8,507 nt of DNA from Blastocatellia bacterium (lineage in GTDB: Bacteria; Acidobacteriota; Blastocatellia; Chloracidobacteriales; JADJPF01), in NCBI GenBank assembly GCA_016789295.1, contig JAEUQL010000144.1:1-8507 (forward strand), read 5' to 3'. Below, in pieces: positions 1-5,514 of this stretch; position 1 is the stretch's first letter, and each line of letters opens with the position of its first letter. Both the position numbers and the translations under genes were made by a program. A model generated the notes under the pieces. It was not told the origin of the DNA, searched no databases, and worked only from the letters and a program-made list of their open reading frames with translations.

Positions 1-170
1 CTATGGCTTTTATAGGTGGCTTTGTTAGTGTAATCTCTTTTCTTTTTCTTGCCTGGTCAGCAGGGGGTTACAATTCACAAGTAAAGCGGCTGGTTGCGGC
101 TGATCTGATAGCTTTAGTTTGCCTTATAATTGGTTTTATTGCTGACATTTACCTCAAACGCAAAGCCTAA
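1..170 (+). CDS. C-terminal part of a small membrane protein (5' end uncertain)
   Basis: The frame is open from the left edge to a TAA at 168-170. An ATG at 3-5 would give a 55-residue protein, but the frame also runs off the window, so this may be only the tail of a longer gene. Two hydrophobic stretches are visible from that ATG: about residues 2-20 (rich in F, V, I, S, G) and about residues 34-50 (ALVCLIIGFIADIYL). They are separated by a short polar loop containing NSQVKR. The chain ends in a basic tail, KRKA, typical of a cytoplasmic end after a last membrane helix. No family is recognised and no function is proposed. It lies on the same strand as the SLC13 permease, 111 bases upstream of it. 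That it is coding is likely; its true start is not known. Confidence 0.5.
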   Translation, partial: MAFIGGFVSVISFLFLAWSAGGYNSQVKRLVAADLIALVCLIIGFIADIYLKRKA

Positions 171-281
171 TAGAAAACTTCTATAAATAGATGATCAAAA
201 GTGGATGTAGAAGACGTTTTCTAACAATGCTATTTTAACAACGGTTAAAGTTCTATCAAAATATATAACGTACAATATCTT
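171..281 (+). promoter_or_regulatory. Intergenic region upstream of the SLC13 permease, possible promoter
   Basis: This AT-rich gap precedes the permease start. It contains -10-like hexamers TATAAC (264-269) and TACAAT (271-276), without a convincing -35 partner at normal spacing. There is no recognisable Shine-Dalgarno motif before the ATG at 282. If TACAAT is the -10 element, transcription would begin almost at the start codon and give a nearly leaderless message. An 8-bp inverted repeat (TAGAAAAC at 171-178, GTTTTCTA at 216-223) is present, but its 37-base loop makes it unconvincing as a terminator. No riboswitch was recognised. Promoter assignment is by inspection only. Confidence 0.3.
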
Positions 282-1733
282 ATGGACAGTGAGATAAAGT
301 TTTCTTCCAGTGTAACAATAATCGAACGAAAAAATTTCTGGTACGGTCTTAAATCAAGGCTTCCTTACCCGTTTGCACTACTAGGACTTGCGGTTGGTAC
401 AACGCTGGCATTTACAGCAACTCCTCCTGTAGGTCTTACTACTGAAGGTCAGAGGGCAATAGTCATTTTCGTGCTCTGCCTGTTACTTTGGCTCTGGGGG
501 CGTATCCCGCTAGTGATCACTAGCCTGCTTGCAATAACAGCTTTGCCCATTGCAGGAGTTATGAAAGCAAGTCGTGTTTATGCACTGTTTGGTAATGAAG
601 CGGTGTTTTTCATACTTGGAGCATTTATTCTTGCAGCAGCACTAATGGCCTCTGGCCTGAGTTCCAGAATAGCACTTCAGATACTGGAAAAGACAGGCAG
701 CACTCCATTTAAATTGTTACTTGGAATCTACCTCCTCAATGTCTTTTTAGCATTCTTTATGTCTGAGCATGCAGTTGCAGCCATGATGTTCCCAATAATT
801 GTTGAAATAGCACGTGCTCTCAAGCTAAAGCCAAAGCAGAGCAGCTACGCAACAGCCATCTTTCTTGCAATGGCTTGGGGAACTTCCGTTGGAGGAATTA
901 CAACATTTCTTGGCGGTGCAAGAGCACCTCTTGCTGTAGGAATTCTCAAGGAAATGACAGGAAAGAGCATCTCTTTCTTTGATTGGTTTCTTGCTGCCTT
1001 CCCTATTACGTTCTTGCTTACAGTTGCAGGACTACTACTACTAGTCAGATTTTTTCCTATCGATATTGAATCTATAAGCAGTGCAAAGCTTGTTTTGAGA
1101 GCCAGAAATAATCAACTTGGCTCTCTTAGTTACAGTGAATTAGTTGTTGGGTTCATAATGCTTTTAACTATCATCTGCTGGGTATTTTTGGGTGAAGAAT
1201 ACGGTCTTGCAAACATCTCTCTTGTAGCCGTTATTGTCCTATTTTTTCTACGAGCAGTTAAATGGAGAGATATAGAAGAGCGGGTAAACTGGGGAATTAT
1301 ATTGATGTATGGTGGAGCAATATGCCTTGGTGCTGCACTTGCTGACACTGGTGCTGCAAAATGGCTTGTAGAGACGAAGCTCTCTGGCCTTGTAAGCAAT
1401 AGAATCCTGATAATAGCTATGTTTTCGTTTATCTCTTATGTGCTCACCGAGATTATGAGTAACTCAGCCGTTGTTGCAGCACTTCTACCTGTAGCTCTTC
1501 CCCTTGCAATCTCTGCCAACTTCGATGCTGTAGTGATGGTTTATGTGATTGCTATTCCAGCAGGACTCGGCTTTGCTCTACCAATGGGAACACCAGCCAA
1601 TGCAATTGCCTATTCGTCAGGATATGTTGAAAGAAAAGATATGATACTGCCTGGAATCATCTTTGGATTGCTCTCTTGGGCAATCTTCACTATAGTTGTT
1701 ATTTTTCTTTGGCCTCTAATAGGAATAAAGTAA
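282..1733 (+). CDS. SLC13/DASS-family anion permease, probable sulfate transporter
   Basis: A 483-residue integral membrane protein with roughly 12-14 hydrophobic segments, the usual size for divalent anion:sodium symporters. Family signatures visible are a conserved WGIILMYGGAICLGAAL segment (337-353), the second ion-site motif SNS within MSNSAVVAALLP (392-403), and the C-terminal signature ALPMGTPANAIAYSSG (432-447). The first ion-site motif, normally SNT, reads SEH (161-163), so asparagine is replaced by glutamate. The matching following loop reads GGITTFLGGARAP (204-216). Family members carry sulfate, dicarboxylates or citrate across the inner membrane, mostly with sodium. ATP sulfurylase 46 bases downstream makes sulfate the best guess, by context only. 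The ATG at 282 is the only plausible start: an in-frame stop lies at 246-248, no other ATG, GTG or TTG intervenes, and there is no clear ribosome binding site. Family assignment is firm; substrate and coupling ion are inferred. Confidence 0.9.
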   Translation: MDSEIKFSSSVTIIERKNFWYGLKSRLPYPFALLGLAVGTTLAFTATPPVGLTTEGQRAIVIFVLCLLLWLWGRIPLVITSLLAITALPIAGVMKASRVYALFGNEAVFFILGAFILAAALMASGLSSRIALQILEKTGSTPFKLLLGIYLLNVFLAFFMSEHAVAAMMFPIIVEIARALKLKPKQSSYATAIFLAMAWGTSVGGITTFLGGARAPLAVGILKEMTGKSISFFDWFLAAFPITFLLTVAGLLLLVRFFPIDIESISSAKLVLRARNNQLGSLSYSELVVGFIMLLTIICWVFLGEEYGLANISLVAVIVLFFLRAVKWRDIEERVNWGIILMYGGAICLGAALADTGAAKWLVETKLSGLVSNRILIIAMFSFISYVLTEIMSNSAVVAALLPVALPLAISANFDAVVMVYVIAIPAGLGFALPMGTPANAIAYSSGYVERKDMILPGIIFGLLSWAIFTIVVIFLWPLIGIK

Positions 1734-1763
1734 AAGTCTTATATTGGCACTACCTTTGAATTT

Positions 1764-1770
1764 GAAAGGG
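1764..1770 (+). promoter_or_regulatory. Ribosome binding site that decides the sat start
   Basis: GAAAGGG ends 9 bases before the ATG at 1780. It supports that codon over the in-frame TTG at 1744, which would add 12 residues. The protein from 1780 begins MQPIKPHGG, matching the typical bacterial ATP sulfurylase N-terminus, in which a PHGG-like motif lies within the first ten or so residues. Confidence 0.7.
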
Positions 1771-1779
1771 CTATACGAA

Positions 1780-2934
1780 ATGCAACCAATCAAACCACAC
1801 GGTGGAATATTGATCAACCGTGAAGCTAGCAAACAAGAAAGAGAGCAGCTAATAGAACGCGCTCCAAACATGAGCCGTATTGAACTCAACCAAAGAGAGG
1901 TTTCTGACATAGAAATGATAGCTGTAGGTGCATTTTCTCCACTTACAGGATTTATGAACAGAGCAGACTATGAGAGTGTTCGAGACAATAAACACCTTGC
2001 TTCTGGCCTTCCTTGGACAATACCTGTCACACTCTCCGTTAAGAGCCAGGAAGCTGATAAATACAAAGAAGGTAGTCAAGTTGCACTCTATCAAGGAAAA
2101 GAGCACCTTCTTGCAATTTTAAACCTTGAAGAGAAGTTTACTTATGACAAAGAGAAAGAGGCAGCAGCAGTTTATCTAACTACTGATGAAGCTCATCCTG
2201 GTGTACAAGCTCTTTATGCCCAAGACGATCTACTTCTATCTGGGCAGATTACTCTAATCAACCATCCAAACAATCTAACTTTCAAAGAACATCGGTTGAC
2301 GCCTGCCGAAACTCGGCTGTTCTTTCAAGAAAAGCAGTGGAAACGAACCGTCGCTTTCCAGACTCGTAATCCCGTTCATCGCGCACACGAATACATACAG
2401 AAATGTGCATTGGAGATAGTAGACGGTCTATTGCTTCACCCAATTGTTGGAGAAACAAAATCTGACGACATACCTGCAGATGTGCGTATGCGCTGTTATG
2501 AAGTACTTCTTGATAACTACTATCCAAAGAACCGAACGCTACTATCTGTACTTCCTGCATCGATGCGATATGCAGGACCTCGCGAAGCTATATTTCACGC
2601 AATCATCAGGAAAAATTATGGCTGTACACACTTCATTGTAGGTCGAGACCATGCAGGTGTAGGCAACTATTATGGTACTTATGACGCACACTACATTTTT
2701 GAAGAGTTTGACAAAGAAGCTATAGCTATCACTCCCCTCTTTTTTGACCATACGTTCTACTGTAAGCGTTGTGGTGGCATGGCATCTAGCAAGACTTGTC
2801 CGCATACAAGCGCAGATCACGTAATCCTGAGTGGCACAAAAGTTCGTGAAATGCTTCAAAAGGGAGAGATCCCACCCGTTGAATTTACTCGACCAGAAGT
2901 AGCTCAGATTCTTATAGAGTCGATGCAAAGATAG
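1780..2934 (+). CDS. sat: Sulfate adenylyltransferase (ATP sulfurylase)
   Basis: Catalyses ATP + sulfate to adenylyl sulfate (APS) + pyrophosphate (EC 2.7.7.4), the cytoplasmic activation step for sulfate. It is 384 residues from the chosen ATG, the length of the single-domain Sat type. Visible elements are PHGG near the N-terminus (6-9), the nucleotide-binding QTRNPVHRAHE (194-204) with histidines 200 and 203 in HxxH spacing, and the second active-site motif GRDHAG (288-293). A C-terminal C-x2-C-x8-C-x2-H cluster (C328, C331, C340, H342) resembles the zinc site of bacterial Sat enzymes such as that of Thermus. No APS kinase domain is fused, and the chain ends soon after the conserved SGTKVREML segment (351-359). 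The permease lies upstream and the peroxiredoxin 13 bases downstream. No other sulfur-pathway gene is present to show assimilatory or dissimilatory use; the permease neighbour favours assimilation. Confidence 0.97.
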   Translation: MQPIKPHGGILINREASKQEREQLIERAPNMSRIELNQREVSDIEMIAVGAFSPLTGFMNRADYESVRDNKHLASGLPWTIPVTLSVKSQEADKYKEGSQVALYQGKEHLLAILNLEEKFTYDKEKEAAAVYLTTDEAHPGVQALYAQDDLLLSGQITLINHPNNLTFKEHRLTPAETRLFFQEKQWKRTVAFQTRNPVHRAHEYIQKCALEIVDGLLLHPIVGETKSDDIPADVRMRCYEVLLDNYYPKNRTLLSVLPASMRYAGPREAIFHAIIRKNYGCTHFIVGRDHAGVGNYYGTYDAHYIFEEFDKEAIAITPLFFDHTFYCKRCGGMASSKTCPHTSADHVILSGTKVREMLQKGEIPPVEFTRPEVAQILIESMQR

Positions 2935-2935
2935 T

Positions 2936-2943
2936 AAGGAGGT
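2936..2943 (+). promoter_or_regulatory. Strong ribosome binding site of the peroxiredoxin gene
   Basis: AAGGAGGT, a near-perfect anti-Shine-Dalgarno match, lies 4 bases before the ATG at 2948 and immediately follows the sat stop codon. It suggests strong independent translation initiation of the second gene on a shared message. Confidence 0.85.
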
Positions 2944-2947
2944 ATAG

Positions 2948-3412
2948 ATGGGGCTTTTGGAGGTAGGAGCTGTCGCTCCAAGTTTTCAAGTCAAAGACCA
3001 GGATGGTAACAACCTCTCTCTAGCAGACTTTAAGGGCAAGAAGGTGGTGCTCTATTTCTATCCAAAGGACGATACTCCAGGATGCACAAAAGAAGCTTGT
3101 GCATTCAGAGATTCCTTTGCTAAGTTTCAAGAACTTGGTGTAGAAGTAGTTGGTGTAAGTATTGACAATGAAAAGTCACACAAAAAGTTTGTAGAAAAAT
3201 ACAAACTTCCTTTCAAGTTGCTAGCAGATCCTGATAAACAGATTGTAGAAGCTTATGGAGCTTGGGGCGAAAAGAGTATGTATGGTAAGAAGTACATGGG
3301 AACAAACCGTGTTACTTATTTGATTGACCAAGAAGGAAAGATTGCAGCCATCTTTCCAAAAGTTAAACCAGAAACTCACGCCGAAGAGATACTAAAACTA
3401 CTACAGAAATAG
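2948..3412 (+). CDS. bcp: Peroxiredoxin, Bcp/PrxQ type (thioredoxin-dependent thiol peroxidase)
   Basis: A 154-residue cytoplasmic peroxiredoxin that reduces hydrogen peroxide and organic hydroperoxides using thioredoxin. The peroxidase motif PxxxTxxC is complete: P39, T43 and the peroxidatic cysteine C46 in FYPKDDTPGC. The resolving cysteine C51 lies five residues on, within KEACAFRD, the spacing of the atypical two-cysteine PrxQ group. R121 in GTNRVTYLID is the expected active-site arginine. Length and fold order (APSF start, VVLYFYP strand, GVSID strand) are normal for the family. It follows sat by 13 bases with a strong ribosome binding site and is very probably cotranscribed with it. A role in protecting thiol or sulfur metabolism from peroxide is suggested by position only. 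The gene ends just before the convergent hairpin at 3419-3446. Confidence 0.96.
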   Translation: MGLLEVGAVAPSFQVKDQDGNNLSLADFKGKKVVLYFYPKDDTPGCTKEACAFRDSFAKFQELGVEVVGVSIDNEKSHKKFVEKYKLPFKLLADPDKQIVEAYGAWGEKSMYGKKYMGTNRVTYLIDQEGKIAAIFPKVKPETHAEEILKLLQK

Positions 3413-3418
3413 ACAAAA

Positions 3419-3446
3419 TAGCCGACTCTATTGCTAGAGTCGGCTA
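3419..3446 (-). terminator. Perfect 12-bp hairpin between convergent genes
   Basis: The arms TAGCCGACTCTA (3419-3430) and TAGAGTCGGCTA (3435-3446) are exact reverse complements around a 4-base loop. On the minus strand the stem is followed by TTTTGTCT, a short U-rich tail, so it fits an intrinsic terminator for the LuxR-type gene whose stop lies 5 bases upstream. On the plus strand the following bases are not T-rich. The same hairpin may still end or stabilise the bcp transcript, whose stop lies 6 bases before it. Two-way use is an inference. Confidence 0.8.
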
Positions 3447-3451
3447 CAGCT

Positions 3452-3835
3452 CTAATCCACTCCTGAAATACCAGCCTTTATTGCATATTTGACAAGACTT
3501 GCGAGATTGTGTACTCCAAGTTTACGGTAGATGTTGGCTCTATGAGCTTCAACAGTTCGTGGGCTTACTGCAAGTGTCTCGGCTATATCTTTGCTAGAAT
3601 AACCCTCCGTAATAAGCTTAACGATCTGCCGCTCTCTACGACTTAGAAGATCTCTCATCTTCTTCGCATTGTCTATCAAGCTTTGGTCTGCAGGTAGGCT
3701 TTTGCGGCCAACCTTTTTTAAGACTTTGGGCTTTTCTGCTGTCTGTTCATTGGAGTTTGTCTCTTCGTCTGTTTTTGAGGTATAAGCGCGATTTATTTCC
3801 GTTGTTGATTGTGTTGAAGTACTTTTCTTCTTCAT
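3452..3835 (-). CDS. Stand-alone LuxR/GerE-type DNA-binding regulator
   Basis: A 127-residue protein whose C-terminal half (about 63-124) is a complete LuxR/NarL-type helix-turn-helix domain. It begins LLSRRERQIVKLITEGYS (63-80), continues with the turn SKDIAETLAVS (81-91) and has the recognition helix PRTVEAHRANIYRKLGV (92-108). The spacing of glutamate, glycine, TVxxH and KL matches the family well. The first 60 residues are rich in K, S, T, E and Q and look disordered. There is no receiver domain, autoinducer domain or membrane segment, so the signal it answers to is unknown. The ATG at 3833-3835 is preceded by GAAAGG at 5 bases. It lies 72 bases downstream of the HAD phosphatase gene on the same strand and ends at the terminator hairpin. 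It acts in the cytoplasm on DNA; its targets cannot be told from here. Confidence 0.85.
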   Translation of the reverse strand: MKKKSTSTQSTTEINRAYTSKTDEETNSNEQTAEKPKVLKKVGRKSLPADQSLIDNAKKMRDLLSRRERQIVKLITEGYSSKDIAETLAVSPRTVEAHRANIYRKLGVHNLASLVKYAIKAGISGVD

Positions 3836-3861
3836 TTTTGCCTTTCTTGTTTGTTACCTCT

Positions 3862-3875
3862 ACAGCCATAGCTGT
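3862..3875. promoter_or_regulatory. Short palindrome upstream of the LuxR-type gene
   Basis: ACAGC and GCTGT are exact 5-bp arms around the spacer CATA, centred about 33 bases upstream of the regulator's ATG. NarL/LuxR-type proteins often bind short inverted repeats with a small spacer, so autoregulation is conceivable. A repeat this short can occur by chance. Confidence 0.2.
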
Positions 3876-3907
3876 GATCAATAACAATAGATTTTACTAT
3901 TACAGCT

Positions 3908-4693
3908 TTACTGAATAGCTTTAGTAAACGCCCTTAAATCATCAAACACCCATTCGGGCTTGTAGTCACATATTTCTAACTCTTCACGTGTTGAAACACC
4001 ACTCAAAAAGAAAGCACTGGCTATGTTGGCTCGTTTGGCTCCAAGAATGTCAGTCTCCAGTCTATCTCCAATAGCAAGTGTTTCATCTGGCGATACATTT
4101 AGTCTCTTCATCGCTTGTTGGTACATTGTAGGTTCTGGTTTTCCAATAATGAGTGCTCGTGTGGAAGTAGAAGTCTCCAGTGCAGCTACTACTGCACCAT
4201 TTCCGTGGACGAGACCCCGCTCTGTTGGAAATGTTGCATCGCCATTAGTTCCAACAAGTTTGGCACCCGCCCTAATGTTTAAGGTTGCTTGGGCAAGTTT
4301 TTCCCAAGAAAGCCCTCTATCCATGCCACAAACAACAAAGTCTACATCTGTAGTAGCTACCGTAAAACCAACATCTTGCATAGCTTCTCTAAGCCCGTCT
4401 TCACCTATTATGTATACTCTTGCCTTTGGCTTGATCTCGCTTAAGTAGATCGCTGCAGCAACAGCAGAAGTCAAAACCTCTTCTGCTCGAACAGCTACTC
4501 CCATACCAGCCAGCTTGTGCTTAAATTGCTCTGGCGTTTTGCTTGCATTATTTGTAGCTAAAACAAAATGTATCTCTTTCATTCTGAGAGTGTCAAAGAA
4601 CTGAATAAGACCAGCAACAGGCGTGTCTCCATGCCAAAGCACACCGTCCATATCGATAATAAAAGCCTTTGCTTTTGATAGTTCTTTCAACAT
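3908..4693 (-). CDS. HAD-superfamily hydrolase, subfamily IIA (NagD-like phosphatase)
   Basis: A 261-residue cytoplasmic phosphatase with all four HAD motifs. Motif I is FIIDMDGVLWHG (11-22), with nucleophile D14 and acid/base D16. Motif II is threonine 48 in LATNNAS (45-51). Motif III is K185 in GKPEP (184-188). Motif IV is GDRLETD (209-215), with D210 and D215 for magnesium. The segment FPTERGLVHGNGAVVAALE (155-173) and the C2-type cap between motifs II and III place it in group IIA with NagD, p-nitrophenyl phosphatases and phosphoglycolate phosphatases. The exact sugar or glycolate phosphate substrate cannot be told from sequence. Its start overlaps the rpiA stop by one base (TAATG at 4695-4691), and AAGGAG inside the end of rpiA serves as its ribosome binding site, so the two are translationally coupled. 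That suggests, without proving, a phosphorylated sugar intermediate or by-product as substrate. Confidence 0.93.
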   Translation of the reverse strand: MLKELSKAKAFIIDMDGVLWHGDTPVAGLIQFFDTLRMKEIHFVLATNNASKTPEQFKHKLAGMGVAVRAEEVLTSAVAAAIYLSEIKPKARVYIIGEDGLREAMQDVGFTVATTDVDFVVCGMDRGLSWEKLAQATLNIRAGAKLVGTNGDATFPTERGLVHGNGAVVAALETSTSTRALIIGKPEPTMYQQAMKRLNVSPDETLAIGDRLETDILGAKRANIASAFFLSGVSTREELEICDYKPEWVFDDLRAFTKAIQ

Positions 4694-5376
4694 TATTTAT
4701 GCTCCTTCACAGTACAGGTTCTATCATCATTTCCAACTATCAAAGTGTGTGCCATTTGTATAAACAACCCCACTTCTACAACGCCTGGAATCATTTTTAG
4801 GTCTTTCTCAAGTTTTGGAGCATCTGCAATTGGGTAAAAATTACAATCGAGTATATAGTTGCCATTGTCAGTAATGTAATTTTCAGAAATATTTCTTTGG
4901 CGAAGTTGATAATTTCCCCCCAGAGCTTCTATCTGGCGAGCAACTACTGGCCAGCCAAACGGTATCACTTCAACTGGCAAAGGGAATTTCCCTAACTTAT
5001 CTACTATCTTCGAATTGTCTACAATACAGATCTGACGCCTTGTAATAGAAGCTACTACCTTTTCACGTAGTAGTGCACCTCCACCACCTTTGAGCATATT
5101 GAAGTTATTATCTATTTCATCTGCTCCATCAATTGTTATGTCTATAGAAGAGATATTTTCAAAATCAATCAGCTTGATTGCAAGCTCTTTTGCCAACTTT
5201 GCAGAAGCTTCAGAAGTTGGAATTGCACTAATGTTTAAGCCGTCGGCTACACGTTCTCCAAGTCTTTTGATTGCAAAATAGGCTGTCGAACCAGTACCAA
5301 GACCCACTACCATTCCATCTTCAACAAGGTTTGCTGCATAGATGCCTGCCACTGCTTTTGGGCTACTTTGTTCCAT
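4693..5376 (-). CDS. rpiA: Ribose-5-phosphate isomerase A
   Basis: Interconverts ribose 5-phosphate and ribulose 5-phosphate (EC 5.3.1.6) in the non-oxidative pentose phosphate pathway, in the cytoplasm. The 227 residues match the usual family length. Signatures are the phosphate-binding loop GLGTGST (25-31), the catalytic DGADEID (83-89) and KGGGGALLREK (96-106). D83, D86, K96 and E105 align with the E. coli active-site residues D81, D84, K94 and E103, each shifted by two. The PLPVEVIPFGW segment (132-142) is also typical. The ATG at 5374-5376 has GGAG eight bases upstream. It is the first gene of a coupled pair with the HAD phosphatase and follows the propeller-protein gene by 127 bases on the same strand. 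Confidence 0.97.
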   Translation of the reverse strand: MEQSSPKAVAGIYAANLVEDGMVVGLGTGSTAYFAIKRLGERVADGLNISAIPTSEASAKLAKELAIKLIDFENISSIDITIDGADEIDNNFNMLKGGGGALLREKVVASITRRQICIVDNSKIVDKLGKFPLPVEVIPFGWPVVARQIEALGGNYQLRQRNISENYITDNGNYILDCNFYPIADAPKLEKDLKMIPGVVEVGLFIQMAHTLIVGNDDRTCTVKEHK

Positions 5377-5503
5377 TTTGAATGCTCCAAAAAAGAAAGG
5401 ATATTTTGCCGCTAGTTTACCACGACAGCAGAAGAGAGAAAGAGAAAATCTCAGAAGCTGGAAGGCAAGTGCAAAATGATCCCAATTATAGACGCAATAA
5501 ACT
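5377..5503 (-). promoter_or_regulatory. Leader of rpiA, with an uninterrupted purine/pyrimidine tract
   Basis: This gap separates the propeller gene from rpiA and is the likely place for an rpiA promoter. On the minus strand TTGCAC is followed 17 bases later by AGATTT, a weak -35/-10 candidate. A run of 19 purines on the plus strand (5430-5448), pyrimidines on the transcribed message, lies in the middle. GGAG before the rpiA start is the ribosome binding site. No terminator with a U-tract is seen, so read-through from the propeller gene is possible. Confidence 0.3.
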
Positions 5504-5514
5504 TTAGTTTATTG
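5495..5514. repeat. 8-bp inverted repeat across the propeller gene stop codon
   Basis: CAATAAAC (5495-5502) and GTTTATTG (5507-5514) are exact reverse complements with a 4-base loop that contains most of the TAA stop. The stem is AT-rich and has no U-run after it on the minus strand, so it is at best a weak terminator or a 3'-end stabiliser. Confidence 0.35.

Noticed and set aside
171..223. 8-bp inverted repeat TAGAAAAC / GTTTTCTA after the first gene
   Set aside because: The loop is 37 bases, the stem is AT-rich and no T-run follows, so a terminator or operator call is not supported.
2542..2928. A 128-codon frame on the minus strand inside sat
   Set aside because: It lies wholly antisense to a strongly conserved gene, its composition is that of a reverse-frame shadow (cysteine- and threonine-rich, no family motif), and it has no ribosome binding site of note.
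4023..4448. A 141-codon plus-strand frame inside the HAD phosphatase gene
   Set aside because: It is antisense to a gene with all four HAD motifs, and its serine/proline-rich translation looks like a shadow of codon bias, not a protein.
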